Below, piece after piece: positions 10,577-23,832 of a stretch of DNA of 64,000 nucleotides. The notes under the pieces were generated by a model. It was not told where the DNA came from. It searched no databases and saw nothing but the letters and a program-made list of their open reading frames with translations. This DNA is from Hirsutella rhossiliensis (Eukaryota; Ascomycota; Sordariomycetes; Hypocreales; Ophiocordycipitaceae). The position numbers and the translations under genes were made by a program. The stretch covers positions 868,001 through 932,000 of the forward strand of contig NW_025408679.1 in NCBI RefSeq assembly GCF_020360975.1. Reading direction: 5' to 3'. Position 1 is the stretch's first letter; every line of letters begins with the position of its first letter.

Positions 10577-10581
10577 TAGAC

Positions 10582-13500
10582 CTTATCTTTATATTAGTCT
10601 TACGACTCTTACTAGCCGCTATCTAACCTCCTAGGGACTCGCGTAGTTTATTTTCCGCTATACTCTTAGGGATAAGCTATATAGTATTTTTCGGACGTCT
10701 ATAAAGGCTTATTACGATCTTAGGGTTAAGAATTTAGCGGTAGGGGTTATAAGAAGTAAGCTACCTTAAGTGCTACTAAGGGTAGACGTCTTACTTTATT
10801 AAGAATGCCCTTATTTTAATTTTCTATAGATTATATAACGATAAGGAATCCCTAACTACTAAGAGATATTATAGTCCTTATTATAATTCCCTATAGGTTC
10901 TAGCTAAGGTCGGGATCTACTTAGTATCGATTTTAAAGTATAGCGATATTTATTAGCTAGTAGGTTAAGTCTTAACTAGGATATTATTATACGAAGCTCG
11001 CTTAGGTACTCTAGCCTAGGCTTAAAGTATTTCTATATAGTTAGTACCTTATCTTATAAGTAGTTATTAATAAAGTCTTACTCTTAGTTTATAAGTATAC
11101 CCTTAAGCGCCTTAATAAGTCTATATAAATAGCTCGTTCTATTAAGTAGATAGCTTTTAACGTTATTATTACTAGCCTTAGTACTAGAAGTTACTCGAAC
11201 CCTAAAATTCTAGTATTTCTTAATAAAGTAATATACCTACTACGCGCTTATAAGTAAATAAGTCTTATAAAGATATATTAAAATAGCCTACTAGTTATTA
11301 AACTCTTTATATAAGTATACCTATACCTTCTTATAATCCTCCTTAGTCTACGTAAAAGCTATATACTTTTATATTTTAAGGACGCCCTAGTAGTTATAGA
11401 GTATAGGCGCGGTATAGTCGTTTTATAAGGATAGGCCGCTATATCCCCCTCTTAAAAGGATAGCTTTAATTTCCCTTAAAGTTAATACTATCTTTATTTA
11501 TCTACTACTAAAGCTATTATCGTTACTATTATTATCTTACTTTATATCTATTTATTTCCGTTTAGTATTAAGAAAAACGTTAAAGTTAATATAGTAGATA
11601 TATATTTACTATTAGCTATTAAGGAACTAGTTATCTAGGGCTGCCTTTATTTACTAATTATAATCTATAATAATAACTTTTAAGAGCGGAATATTATACT
11701 TCTTATTTAATTGCTTAATCCCCTTTATAAGGAATTAGAACCCTTTATATTTCTTATTATTAATTAAACTAAATATAGTATTATAGATAGACTAAAGGTA
11801 AGTCTACCCTATAACTTAAAAAAGCGGTAGTTTAAACCGATTTATATTATATATATTATCGAAGCTTATTATTTTTAGACAGCGTTTCTATATTTAAAGA
11901 TAGTATAGGAATATCTATATAAGGCTAATAAGGCAATTAGGCTCTATTACTAAATACTTAATAATATATAAAATGCTATTTTAGTTAAAGAGCTTAATTA
12001 AGGCAGCTATTAGGCCTAAATTACTAAGCTTTTTACGGCGTAAGAGAGCCCTAGCGTTATATATATCCTTCCTTATATAGAGCGTATTAAGGTATTTTTC
12101 TCTAATAATACTATATATATCGCGCGCCCTTATCTTAACCCGCTAGCTTATCGCTTTAACTATTACCTTTATAAAAGTAGTTAGCCTTTAATAAATAAGA
12201 TAAGTTAAGAGACTTATACTATAGTTATAGTTATATTAGCTATACTAAGGATTAGTAAATACTTATAGAGTCTATATATAGTCGTTTTATTTTAAGGCCT
12301 TTATAATTACTTTCTACTTATAGCTATACTTATAGGAGCGTTTTTAGTAAAGACCTAAGCCCTTAGATAAGTAAGGTTTACTATACTAGTAGCATTAAAA
12401 TATATATCTCGTCTTTAATATATAACTACCTAAGCCGTTTTATTTAATAACGCTTAATCTATTTTCCTTTATAAAATTATTTACTTAGCGTTAAAGTTCT
12501 TTAATTAATAAAGCTATAGTACTAGGGATTAGTAAGTTAGGGATAGGTATAGTTATACCTTAGTTACTAAACTTAGTATTAAAGAAACCGCTTTATTCTT
12601 TATATTCTTCTTAGTCTTAGCTTAGTAGTAGTAATAGTGCTAGTAATAAGGGTAACTATAATAAGACTAAGATATTTAAAGTAACCCGCTATAGACTAGA
12701 TATTTAGTAATATTTAGCTTACTTAAAAGCTAGTAAAGTATCGAACTCTACTTACTACTAAGCGAAGTCTAGGGTAAACTAAAAGCGGGTTATAGTTCTT
12801 ATAAAGCCGTTTCTATCCTCTAAGCTTAATTACTCTTATAAGTACTATCTTTTAAGCTTATCTAAGCTTAGAATCGCTAAGGTAAATAATCGCTATATAC
12901 TATAGCCGCGGAAGTAGTTATCTAAGAAGATTCTTAACTATTATAATTCCTAATAAGGTTCGTCGATACCGCGGTTATTATAAGGTCTTAGGAGACTACT
13001 AAAAAAGTTCTCTAGCTATATTATAAAAAGGTTATATAGAGCGTTATTACTACTATCGCTATAGTAAAGCTCTAGATTAAATAAAGGCTAGAACGCTTTT
13101 TTATACTACCTCCTTAGATAGTAGCTAAAAGGGCTAGTTTTATTACTTTTAGACCCGCTTAAATAAACTAAGGTCTCTTATACTTTATAATAAGGTAATT
13201 AACGCTATAATTATTTATAGAAAACTAAAAAGCTTCTTTATATATAAATAGCTATATTAATAAAAGATAGTTATAGAAGGTTAGTATATATATATTATAA
13301 AGATAGTATAGCTAAAGAATAGTTTATTTTAACGTATTATTTACTATACTTTAGTATAAATAAAAGATTCTTTATTTATATATTAATATTCTTTAATTTC
13401 TCTAAGCTCTTCCTCTATAATATCTTAGATATCTATCTTTTATTTAATTACTTACTTCCTTGATACCTTTTTCTTTTATAACCTCTATCCTTTATATAGC

Positions 13501-13602
13501 TTAGATACTTAGATTATAAAACTACTTTATATTATTATACGAATCATTTAGTTATAATAAGTAGCTAAAGTATAAGACCGGTATAGCTAGTAAGATAGCG
13601 GT
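10582..13602 (+). pseudogene. Unidentified degraded element with a long plus-strand ORF (about 11000-12650)
   Basis: On the plus strand a frame can be followed for about 1.6 kb, broken almost only by TAG/TAA of the RIP type. Readable stretches include ILPYIERIKVFFSNN near 12060-12105 and, shortly after, ARPYLNPLAYRFNYYLYKSS. This is normal protein-like sequence with Tyr, Trp-derived stops and Leu, not low complexity. I do not recognise the family, and no DDE, RT or zinc-knuckle motif is evident. The surrounding solo LTR insertions and RIP show that it is repeated or old transposon DNA. From 12650 to 13602 I see nothing specific. Confidence 0.35.
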
Positions 13603-13607
13603 ATTAG

Positions 13608-14174
13608 TATAAGGAACGGTGTTCCTACTATAAATAAACTAGCTATAATATACTCTCTTAATTATATAAGCTAATAAGTAGTATATTAATTATAGATAAA
13701 ATCCTATCTTATAGAGTAAGAATCGCTCGTTACTTTATATATTATTATATCTTAAACGGGTTACCGGTTATTATATAATCGGGAATCGAATAAATAGAGC
13801 TAGCTTAGAATACTAGCTAAGACCTCTTAAGAGTACTAGTATAACTAACCTCCTTTAAACACGAATATTAGTAGAACTAAGACACCTCTAGCTATACTTA
13901 AGGTATTACTAAATTCCTTAGTCTTAGGGCTATATAGTAACTTAAATTTATTCCTAAAAGGTTATTCCGTTTAGCTATAATTATCTATATAAGTAGTATA
14001 TCCGCTAGTAAATAAAGATAGAATTACTAACTTTAATACCTCTTCTATATACTAATATACTACTAATAAATTCCGTTAAAAATCCTACCTTATACTCCTC
14101 CTTCCCCTCTATTATATAGTCTTACGTAACTCCTTAATTTCCTAAAATTCCGCCTTTACTTATATACCTTAAGA
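13608..14174 (+). repeat. Solo LTR, second family (567 bp), heavily RIP-mutated
   Basis: Begins TATAAGGAACGG and ends CCTTAAGA, flanked by a perfect 5-bp duplication ATTAG (13603-13607, 14175-14179). It matches the copy at 16034-16601 over its full length, differing mainly by C-to-T and G-to-A changes. No full-length element of this family is present in the window. Confidence 0.92.
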
Positions 14175-14179
14175 ATTAG

Positions 14180-14582
14180 TTAGGTAGGTCTAACGCTAGG
14201 TTTAAAAGTTACTAGCTATATAGCCCTTATAATATAGCCCTTATAGTAAAGTAGTTCGGCCTATATAGTTATTGCCTTTTATAGATCCGCTATATTACTT
14301 TCTTTTACCTTACCTTATAAATATTTATAATAAACCTTAGCGCGCTCTAACTATACCTAGGTATTAAAATACTAAAGAGGCTTCTATATATTTAACCTAT
14401 ATTTATAGTATTAATATAGGCGTCTTAGATAAAACCTCCGACCTTAACTTATTTAATACTAAAAGAGAGGCATCGAATAACCTATAGTTCTTAGTTAGCT
14501 ATACTAGTTATAAAGGTATTAATTAAAATCGCCTCTTTAGCTTTTCTATTAATAAGCGTTAAAAGAGGCCGCGTATAATATA
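14180..14582. other. RIP-mutated sequence between solo LTR and Gypsy element
   Basis: No gene or motif visible. Probably the continuation of the unidentified block at 10.6-13.6 kb, separated from it by the solo LTR. Confidence 0.3.
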
Positions 14583-14587
14583 GGTAC

Positions 14588-14773
14588 TATAAAAGTCTTT
14601 AACTATTATAGGTTATAGGCTTAGGCTATAGCCTAAGCTATATAGATATATATAAAGGGCCGGATCTTATATATATATATATAAGCTAGCTATATATAAA
14701 AGAGCCTTATATAGCTTATTAATATTACTTTATAGATAGTACTTATATATATACTTCTACTTCCTTTATAATA
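14588..14773 (+). repeat. Gypsy 5' LTR (186 bp)
   Basis: Starts TATAAAAGTC (from TGT) and ends CTTTATAATA (from ACA). It contains a perfect 20-bp palindrome GCTTAGGCTATAGCCTAAGC at 14619-14638 and a TATATA run. Same length as the 3' LTR and as the LTR at 60549. Confidence 0.92.
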
Positions 14774-14839
14774 GTATAAGCTATTAACTATTAGATTTAA
14801 TAGATATCTCCTTAAAAATAATACTACTTTTTTAAAGGA

Positions 14840-15960
14840 GTACCCCGCTACCTCTTAAGCGGATAGAAAGTATTATAGCTATGCTAGAAGTAATTAAGAG
14901 CGCGATAGCTAGTAAGAGGAATAAGGTTCTTACGATACTAAGGAAGCTATCTATAATACTAGCGTTAACCCCTACGACCTTTATAACGCTAGTTATAGTA
15001 GCGGTACTATTAATATAAAAGCTACTTTCTTAGCTAACTTAAGATAGTAAGCTTAAGTCCTTTTACTTTTTCTTTAGCTAGCTATAAATAAAGTTTATAA
15101 TAAATAAGAAATAAGGCTTAAACGGCTATTATAATATAGCGTAGTATTTACTCCTTTATATACTACTAGAGCCTTAGATATAGTAGATCTCTAGATTCTA
15201 AGATAAGGGCGGGCCTAGGGGTAGACGCGACCTATAGGACTTCTTTTAATATATTATATATACGTTCGGTAATATATAAGAGTAAGAGAAGGTATAAGAT
15301 AGGCTATAAACCCTTAGGTAAAGAGATAGGTAGACTATTAGTAAATTCCTCCTTAACTTTAAAGAGACGCCCTTATAAGTAGTAGGAACTATAGTATAAG
15401 AAAATAATATAAAGCTTATATAGTTATAAAACTTAATTACTTTAGCTTTATAAAAGCTACTTATCTTAATAATTATACTTACTAACTATAGCGAGTATAT
15501 AAGCTAGTTAATAAAGGTAATATAAGGCTATAAGTAAACGCTATATTTTTAAAAGCTTTATAAGTATATACTATATAGCGGTAATAAGATTACTACCCTT
15601 TTATAAAAGGAATAGCTAAATATCGATATTAGTAAAGATACCTTAATATCGGCTACTTATATAGACCGAGCTAAATATAGTAAGAAGTTATTATTAAATA
15701 TCCTTTATACTATCTTATACTTTAAGTAGTAAGCGAAGTAAGTAGTAAGTAAGGAAATTAGGAAAAAGAAAGCTAACGGCCGCTACTTATATTATAGCGC
15801 GTTTATATACTTTATATTAAAATGCCTTTTCTTTCTAGCTAAATAGCCTATAGTAGTTTTAGTAGTAAAGATAGAACCGCTTCTTACCTTAGACGATAAA
15901 GAGGACTTTATACCTTTAGGCTTAAAGGAAAAAGAGTAGCTTTAGAGTAAGGATAGGCTC
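14840..15960 (+). pseudogene. Gypsy gag remnant
   Basis: Follows the primer-binding region and runs into pol. Near 15780-15850 the plus strand reads as a Cys-to-Tyr-mutated CCHC knuckle ending in a CPF-like segment (here CLFFLAK), as in fungal Gypsy gag proteins that coat the element RNA. Stops are TAG/TAA. The solo LTR at 16034 lies just after it, near the gag-pol junction. Confidence 0.6.
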
Positions 15961-16033
15961 TAGTACCTTAATTACTAATACTAGTAAAAAAGAAAATAGA
16001 ATTATCCGCTTATATAAAAGAGGAGCTTACTTT

Positions 16034-16601
16034 TATAAGGAACGGTGTCCCTACTATAAATAAAGTAGCTATAATATACTCTCCCGATTATATAAGCTAA
16101 TAAGTAGTATATTAATTATAGATAAAATCTTATCCTATAGAGTAAGAATCGCTCGTTATTTTATATGTTATTATACATTAAACGGGTTGCCGGTTATCGT
16201 ATAATCGGGAATCGAAGGAACAGAGCTAGCTTAGAATGCTAGCTAAGACCTCTTAAGAACACCGGCACGACCAACCTCCTTTAAACACGAATATTAGTAG
16301 AACCAAGATACTTCTAGATTTACTCGAGGTATCACGGAATTCCTAAGTCTTAGGGCTATACGGCAGCCTAAATCTAGTCCCGAAAGGTTCTTCCGTTCAG
16401 CTATAATTATCTATATAAGACAGCATGTCCGCTAGTAGATAGATAGAGAATTATTAACTTTAACACCTCTTCTATATACTAATACACTTCTAATAAATTC
16501 CGTTGAAAATCCTACCTTATACTCCTTCTTCCCCTCTATTACGTAGTCTTACGTAATTCCTTAATTTCCTAAAATTCCGCTTTTACTTATATACCTTAAG
16601 A
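16034..16601 (+). repeat. Solo LTR, second family (568 bp), mildly RIP-mutated
   Basis: Same family as 13608-14174. Perfect 5-bp duplication ACTTT (16029-16033, 16602-16606). It retains many CpA/TpG positions (16240-16280, 16420-16450) that are TpA in the other copy, so the two have had different RIP exposure. It interrupts the Gypsy element between gag and pol. Confidence 0.93.
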
Positions 16602-16606
16602 ACTTT

Positions 16607-19600
16607 AATATAAGTTATAATTAATAACTCCTTACTTATCGCCGCCCTTATAAATAAGAGCTATTAGTAATATATTATAATTAATAAGGCGCTTATATAA
16701 AAGACATAAGTACTAGTAGAAAAGATTGCTCTAAGGTAAGTAAAAGGCGCTTTAAGCGTAATAAAAGGTATAGTAGTTAAGGGTATTATATAGCTAGCTA
16801 TAAAGGTTAATAGTTACTATAAGCTTATTATAGCCTATATAATCCTTTAACTAGAGTTTCCTTTAATCTTTAGGAAACCTTAGTTATTATATATAGAGTT
16901 ATACTTAGTTTTATATTAAAAGAAGCTATAGTTTAAGCTTATATAATAGTAGGTCTATTATAATAACGGTTTTATAAGTATAGGATTAAGTATATAAGCT
17001 TTATACTTAGCCTAAGAAGTCCTTACCTTTATCTTTATAAGAACTATATAATAAGTAAAGTAAGAGGAAGGCTAAGTAGTAGTTAATATAGCGGTCTATA
17101 TAGTTAGCTTAGTAAATATCGATAAGGCCCTTTAAATAAAAAAGCTAAAGTTACCTTTTAAGCTATAGTAGTAAATACTAAAGCGCTTTTACGACCTCTT
17201 ACTACTATTTAAGTCCTAGGAAGTAAATAAGCTTAACTTATATAAGCTAAGGGTAAACTATAAAATTATACTTTATACTAATAAGAAGGGGTAGGAACTA
17301 CCTATACTATTTAGACCGCTATATAGTATATTATATATAGAGCTACTAGTACTAAAAAAGACGCTAAGGGACCTCTTAAATAAGGGTTTTATTTAAGTAA
17401 GTAGCTTTAAAGTAAGAGCGCTAGTTTTATTTATATATAAAATAAGGGGTAGGATATAGTTTTATTATAACTATAGGGCTTTAAATATAATTATAAGGCT
17501 AGACCGCTACCCTTTACCCCTTATCTTAGATATATACTATAACCTTTTAAAGGTAAAGAAGTTTATAAAGCTAAATATAAAATAAGCTTTTTATAAGGCC
17601 TAGATCTTAAAAGGTAATAAGTAAAAGATAGCGTTTTATATATACTATAGCTTATTTAAGTAGCTTATAACGCCCTTTAGCCTTTTAAGAGCGCTTACTA
17701 TATTTTAGCGATATATTAATAATATACTTTAGGACTTCCTTAATAAGTTTACTTTTATTTATATAGATAATATCCTTATTTATATAAGCGGCTCTTATAA
17801 GGACTATATATAAAAAGTATAAAAGGTCTTAGAATGCCTTTAACTTTATAGGCTTTACCTTAGCTTAAATAAGTATAAATTTAAAGTTAAGAGGGTTAAG
17901 TACCTAAGCTTTATTATTTATATAAGTATAGGTATATAAGTAGATCTTATAAAGATCTAAGCGATCTAATACTAAGCGGCCCTAACTATATAAATAAGCG
18001 TATAAAGCTTCCTTAGGTTTATAAACTATTATAGGATATTTATTAAGAGCTTCTCTTATATTATAATACCCTTAAATAAGATTACTAGGAAGTAAACCGC
18101 CTTTTATTAAAGGCCTATATAAGAAGGAGTATTTTTTATACTTAAGGACCTATTCTTATAAGCCTTAGTATTACTTAATAGGACTTTAACTAATCTATAT
18201 TATTTAAAGCGGACTATAATAGCTAAGTATTTAAAGGAACGCTCTCTTAAAAAGTAAATAAGGAAAAGTAACTAATAGCGTTTTACTCTTATAAGTTAAC
18301 CTTAGTAAAGTAGAATTATATTATTTACGATAAAGAGATACTAGTAATTATTAGCTACCTTAAGTAATTATAAGTAAAGCTATAAAGCTATAAGAGCTTT
18401 AAGGTTCTTATAAACTATAAGAACCTTATATACTTTATAACCTACTAGTACCTCTTAAAGCGGTAAGCCCGCTAAGTAAAGTACCTCTTATACTTTAACT
18501 TCTTAATTAAGTACTACCTTAAGTAAAACTCTATAGTCTTAAACGCGCTTTCTTAAAAGGATTAAGACTAGCTAATAAGAGCGGATATTAAGGCCTAAGA
18601 TCTATAGCTTATCTTATAGGAAGCGCTATAAACTTATATAGGAGCTTCCTTAGTAAAAAAAGGCGCGGTACTAAAGGATAAGCTTCCCCTTATACCTTTA
18701 CCTTAATTTAGTAAGGAGGGATAAACTAGCTTAAGGGCGCGCGCGGTAAGAGTATTTTAAGATAAGGCCCTTTAATGCTTATAGGATAGGATAACGGCTC
18801 TAGACTATACTTATAAGGGCGTGCGCCGCGCTATAAAGTCTAGCGCTTAATACTTAGATTTAAAGCTAAAGCTAAAGGTATAGGTAGCTAACTATTATAT
18901 CGACCTATAAGGGTATCTACGCTAGTAAGGGAGACTATAAGTAATAAGCGTACTATATATTATAAAAGCTAAGAAGAAGGATAGACTACTAAAGCTTAAT
19001 AAATAAAATAAGCTTTAAGGGAAGCTAGTCTAGCTTATTTATAACTTTAGTATTATAAGTTTCTTAAGTAAGTAAGGTATAGCGGTAGGCCTTATAAAGG
19101 ACTTTTACTAGCCTATCTATAGTACTACGTTTATTACTTCCTTTATAACTATAATATCTATAGCTATATAAAGATCTAAAAGGTATAGCTTAAAAGGCTA
19201 CTTAAGTAGCTTTTAATACTAAACTAGTTCTATATATATATATATAAATAGACTTTATAATAGACCTCTTACTTATAAAAAGTAGTAACTACTATATATA
19301 AGTAATTAAGGACCGACTAAATAAATTAGTAGTATTAAAGCTAATACTATTTATAGATATAAAAGCTTATATAAAGCGCTTCCTTTAATACTAGGCCGAC
19401 TTATATAGCTAGCTAGCTTTTATTATAAGTAATAAAAGGTTAAACTAAACTAGCTACTTTTAGTAGTACCTATATTAGCTACTTTAGATTATATAGCTAC
19501 TTAGTATAGCCTATTACTTATAAACTAATAAGGGACTTAAGAGGGTTAACTAAGAAGTATAAGTATACTTATAGGTAGTTATAGCTTATAACTAAGCGGA

Positions 19601-20330
19601 CTAAGACCGCTAGCTCCTTACTACTTAGCTTATATTAAATAGTAAAGTATAAACCTTTATTAAGATAGCCCCTTTCTTTATAATATATAGCTTTAAGCCG
19701 CTATCCTTAATCTTATTTACTACTAATATAGTAATAGAGTAATATAATAGTATATTTATATAAAAGCTATAAGAAACTATAAGATACTATTAATCTATAA
19801 TAGCTACTATAATATAAGATTAAGAGCGGTATATTAATAAGACTAAGGCGCTAGTAAATAAGTTTATAGTAAAAGATAAGGTATAGCTTAACTTCTATAA
19901 TTATAAGCTAGTATAATTAAAGAAGAAGTTAAACTAGCTATATATAAAGTTTATAGTATAAAGGGTCGTTAGCTTATAAGTAGTTAAGCTTAATAGTCTT
20001 TTAATAAGGGTTTAGAATAAGATTAATATTACCTTCCTTTACTAAGCTTCCTTTAACCCGCTACTTAAATAAGAAATAATAAACGCTTAGTAGCCTATAA
20101 TTAAAGTAAAAAGAGATAATAAATCTAAAGTTAAAGAGATATAAGCTATATAGTAAAAGAAGGTAAGCTAAGAGAAACGCTAAGAGGTTCTTATTAAGTA
20201 ATATAGGTACCTTAACTTTATATAAGAACCTATATAAGTTTATAAGAGCTATAGCCCTTAATAAGTTTAAGGCTTTATATAGGCTAGTAAATAAGAATAA
20301 TAAACTAATAGACTATTGGTAATAGCTTAA
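16607..20330 (+). pseudogene. Gypsy pol remnant: RT, RNase H, integrase, chromodomain
   Basis: RT: near 17395-17530 the blocks GFI, then YNYRALNIIIRLDRYPLP (usual DYRxLN...YPLP), then the YIDN form of the YVDD active site at 17760-17771. The RNase H region follows at about 18190-18480 (KADYNS for the TDAS motif). An integrase core lies about 19060-19800. The C-terminal part ends in a chromodomain near 20110-20260 (KVKEIQAI, then a block with W-to-stop changes and EPIQVYKS), which in chromoviruses steers integration by binding histone marks. Stops are RIP-type throughout. The second copy at 56.3-59.0 kb covers the same blocks from the end of RT onward. Confidence 0.88.
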
Positions 20331-20867
20331 GCTAGGATAATAAAGTAGGTAAAGTAAAGTAAGTAGTTATAGCGATATAAGTATAATAATATAAATAGAG
20401 ATAAAAGTAGCGTTTATTTTAAAGTAAAGCCCTTAGACTTTTAAAGCTTATTCTTTATTATTACCCTTACTCTTACTATTATTATTATTATTATCCTTAT
20501 TAGCTTCTTTTTCTTTTTTAGCGGTAGTAGCGGCGCTCTTTAGCGCGCTAAGTCGGCCTTTTAAGCTTATAAGCTAGTCGGTAGTAGCGGCGGCTCTAAA
20601 GGTAAAAGGGCGGCGGCTAGCTCTAGCGGCGGTAGTAAGGGTAGTAGTAACGGCAGCGGTAGGTATAGCTAAAGGGACCGCTAATAAAGCGATAAAAGCA
20701 GTATCCTTAATACTAAGTGAGTTAACAGTAAAGGTAAGAGAGTAAAAAGGGAAGAAGCTACTTAAGGATAAGCCCTTAGCGCTCTAAGGTATAGAGGTTA
20801 TAGTAAGCGGCTATAGTAATAGTAAGGCGCTTCTTAGTAGCCCTTTATACTTACTTATACGCGCTAG
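20331..20867. pseudogene. Extra open region after the chromodomain, left half
   Basis: After the chromodomain the element has about 1.1 kb (here plus 33451-34080, separated by the Copia insertion) that is GC-richer and free of frame breaks other than RIP-type stops. It can be read on the plus strand (for example LSSPLYLLIRASLLS near 20830-20865) and on the minus strand (Ala/Thr-rich, then LKSAATTAKKEKEANKDNN near 20490-20550). I cannot decide which strand was coding. It is conserved in the partial copy at 59080-60120. Standard Gypsy elements do not need a gene here, so it may be an accessory ORF or a long structured 3' region. Confidence 0.4.
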
Positions 20868-20872
20868 CCTTT

Positions 20873-21568
20873 TATAAGAATATACCCTTATATTCCTATT
20901 TTACTATTATAAAGAAATAATAGGTATAGGGAGGCTCTATAAAATAAGCTAGTAAAAAGAGGCTCTATAATATAGTCTAAGGGAATAACCCTTAAAGATA
21001 AAGACCTAAACTAGATATCTATACCTTCCTTTAGGAAACGCGGGTTAAGATAAGCCTATCCTAATAAAATAAAATATATATAAAATGCATAGGTTAATTA
21101 TAAGTAGAACGGATACCCTATTACCTATTTTAGCCTAGCGGTTCTAAAGATATCCGCGATATAGGAATAGGTAGGGCATAGAACATTCTAGTTAAATCTA
21201 CTACTTATACTAGAACCTATAGTTTTACGTTAACTATTACGTTATAATTAGACTACCTACTAAGTTAGGAAGATATACTATAAATAGAGCCTTTTAAGTA
21301 TAATAGAATATACTAGAAAGCTAACTAATTAGTCTACTAGTAAGCGAGTAATAGTCTATAAAAGACTAAGGATTTCCCTAGGAGTAGTAGATAGAATAAG
21401 TAAGTTTATAAGTATCTTTTATAACGCTATTCTTTTAATATATTATTTAGCCTATTATATACTTATTATAAATTCCGGACGAAATCCTACCTTATACTCC
21501 TTCGACCGATCTTTCCGCTTACGTTATTAATTACCCGATTATATACTTATTGCTTATACCTTATTATA
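20873..21568 (+). repeat. Large Copia 5' LTR (696 bp)
   Basis: Starts TATAAGAATATACCC and ends CCTTATTATA, followed at once by GGTTATAAGCC, a plausible RIP-altered tRNA primer-binding site. Same length as the 3' LTR. Confidence 0.93.
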
Positions 21569-21639
21569 GGTTATAAGCCTAGCTTCTTTATAAGTTAGGT
21601 AGTAATTTTAAAATTCTAATACTAACTATATAACCTTAA

Positions 21640-23370
21640 ATTCTCTAAAATAGGCTCTAGGGATAAGTTCGAATTTACTAAACTTAAGGGTAGTTCTAAC
21701 TATACCTTCTTAGCTATTCGAATATAGGCTCTTTTAGGTAAAGAGAAGCTTTCTACTACTATATAGTAAGAAAATTACTTAAAGATAAAAGAAGCACTTA
21801 CTTTAATATTTCTTTATATTAAAGATAGTCCTTTAACCTAAATAATATATATAATAAATACTAAAGAAGCGTAGGATAGGTTAAAAAACCTATATAACCC
21901 TATTTCCTTTACTTTAAATTACCTACTTATAAAAAAGCTTTTTAAAACTTTTATAGGGGATTTCGAATCCCTAGAAGGCTACCTAAATAAGTTAAAAGAG
22001 GTATTTAAGGAGCTAAAAGTATAGAATATTATAATTCTAGAAGCAGTTATTATAGCTTGGATTTTAAATAGCCTTTTAGGCTCGTTTTCTAGCTATATAA
22101 CTAATATAATATAAGCTCTTTAAAATAACTTAGAGGCTTTTAATCTAGAGTCTCTCTCTAATAGTCTTATAGATAGATTTAAGAGGACTAAGTCTTTAGA
22201 AAATCCCCTTAAGTAGGCTTTCTTTACTAAGAAGCCCTAGAAAAAGATAAATATTATATTATAATATACTTACTATAAAAAGAAAGGGAATCTAGTTAAA
22301 GATTACTACTATCTTTACCTAGAAAAGGCCCTTAAAGGCTTTTCTAAAATTTAAAAATTTAAAATAAAGAAATACCTTCTAAGAGGCTTAGAAAACCTTT
22401 TATAAAAGGAAATCCTATTAAATTAGACTCTTACGTTAATAAGAAGACAAATAAACCCTCTTTTCTATATATATTAAAAGTAGAAAAAATAGAAATTAAT
22501 AATTAAACGGATAAAGAACTAGACATCGATTTTTCTATTCTTCTTCCTACCCTTAGAGGTTATAAAAGCTCTAAAAAAGAAGTAGAGGTATATATTTCTT
22601 TAAATATCCTTAGAAAGGCCGTATTTAATATTATATAAATAGGACCTTTAAATTCCTCTTAAATTAAAGACCTTATTTATAAGGTAAAAGAGAAGTAAAT
22701 TCCTTATAAAACCTTAGAAAATAGGAATTTCTATAATTTTATATATAATACCGGTACTACTAAGTATATAGTATTAGAAATAAAATTCCTTGTTAATTTT
22801 CGATCTATCTTTACTAAGGTTAATTAAGGAAAGGCATCCTATATAGTTATTAAAGGCTATAGAGATCTTCTTTTTAAATTTCTAAATAATAAAAGGCTAT
22901 TTATCTTAAGAAACTGCCTTTTTATACCTAAATTAAGGGTAAATATTATAAGCTAATCGTGCTTTAAAAATACTTATGCCTTTATTAATAGTAAGGAGAT
23001 TTTCTTACTAAATAACTAGGCTAATATTATATCTAAAGGAAAATAGTAAGATAACCTTTATATCTTCTCTTTAGAAATTTATTTCTTAAAGAAGAAGACA
23101 TTCCTATATAATACTAATAATATAAGGAATAATATAAAGTACCTTAACTTTTATTTATAGTATTTAAAGCTAGGATATATAAGTCTTAAAGCCTTACTAA
23201 AAACCTTTAAAAGATATAATAAAGATATAACTATCCTTAAGAAGGATATTATAAAAATAAAAGAATATAAGGCTTATATTAAAGTAAAGGCAACTAATAA
23301 AAGGAATAAATCCCTATTTAATAAGGTATATAACTACCTTAATAGAGTTACTATTAATATTTAGGGCCTT
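21640..23370 (+). pseudogene. Large Copia gag, protease and start of integrase
   Basis: The plus frame shows a CCHC zinc knuckle at 22265-22306 with Cys and His read as Tyr and Asn (YTYYKKKGNLVKDY, matching C-x2-C-x4-H-x4-C), so it is the nucleic-acid-binding end of gag. The aspartic protease active site follows at about 22740-22785 as NTGTTKYI (family form DTGATxHI; Asp to Asn by RIP). The integrase N-terminus begins before the frame is cut at 23375 by the smaller Copia and resumes at 29641. Confidence 0.78.
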
Positions 23371-23375
23371 ATAAT

Positions 23376-23832
23376 TATCGCGAAGCGTAGCCTAATTTTA
23401 TAGTTCTCGAAGATATCCCTTAGTAAGAGGGACTAAGGAAGCTAAAAACACCCGGTATAAAAGAAGGAGCTAAAAAAAAGGTATAGGAAGGAGAGTAGGG
23501 GCATAAGGGGAAGTATAAGTAGCGAGAGATAAGACGGATATACCGGAAACGGCTATAAAGGAAGGAAAAACCGGTAAAAAGCTCGGTAGTTAAAAGGATA
23601 TTAGTAGCTTCTTTAAGTAGGATCTTCTTTATTAATTAAGATACTAGACGGGTATAAATAGGGGCGTTAGATAGAGGAAAGAAGGATAATTAAGGCAATA
23701 TAATAATTACTCCCCTACCTTTATTACTACTCCCGTAAGAATTAAATCTCTCTGCCCTACCTATCCGACCCCTTACTTTTAATTTTACCTTCGTGCATTT
23801 TATATATATTTCTTATATCTATCTTCGCGAGA
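23376..23832 (+). repeat. Smaller Copia 5' LTR (457 bp)
   Basis: Starts TATCGCGAAG and ends CTTCGCGAGA, so the ends are nearly inverted repeats. The primer-binding region GTTATAAGCC follows. Contains the subfamily-1 marker AAAACACCCGG near 23445. Confidence 0.93.
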
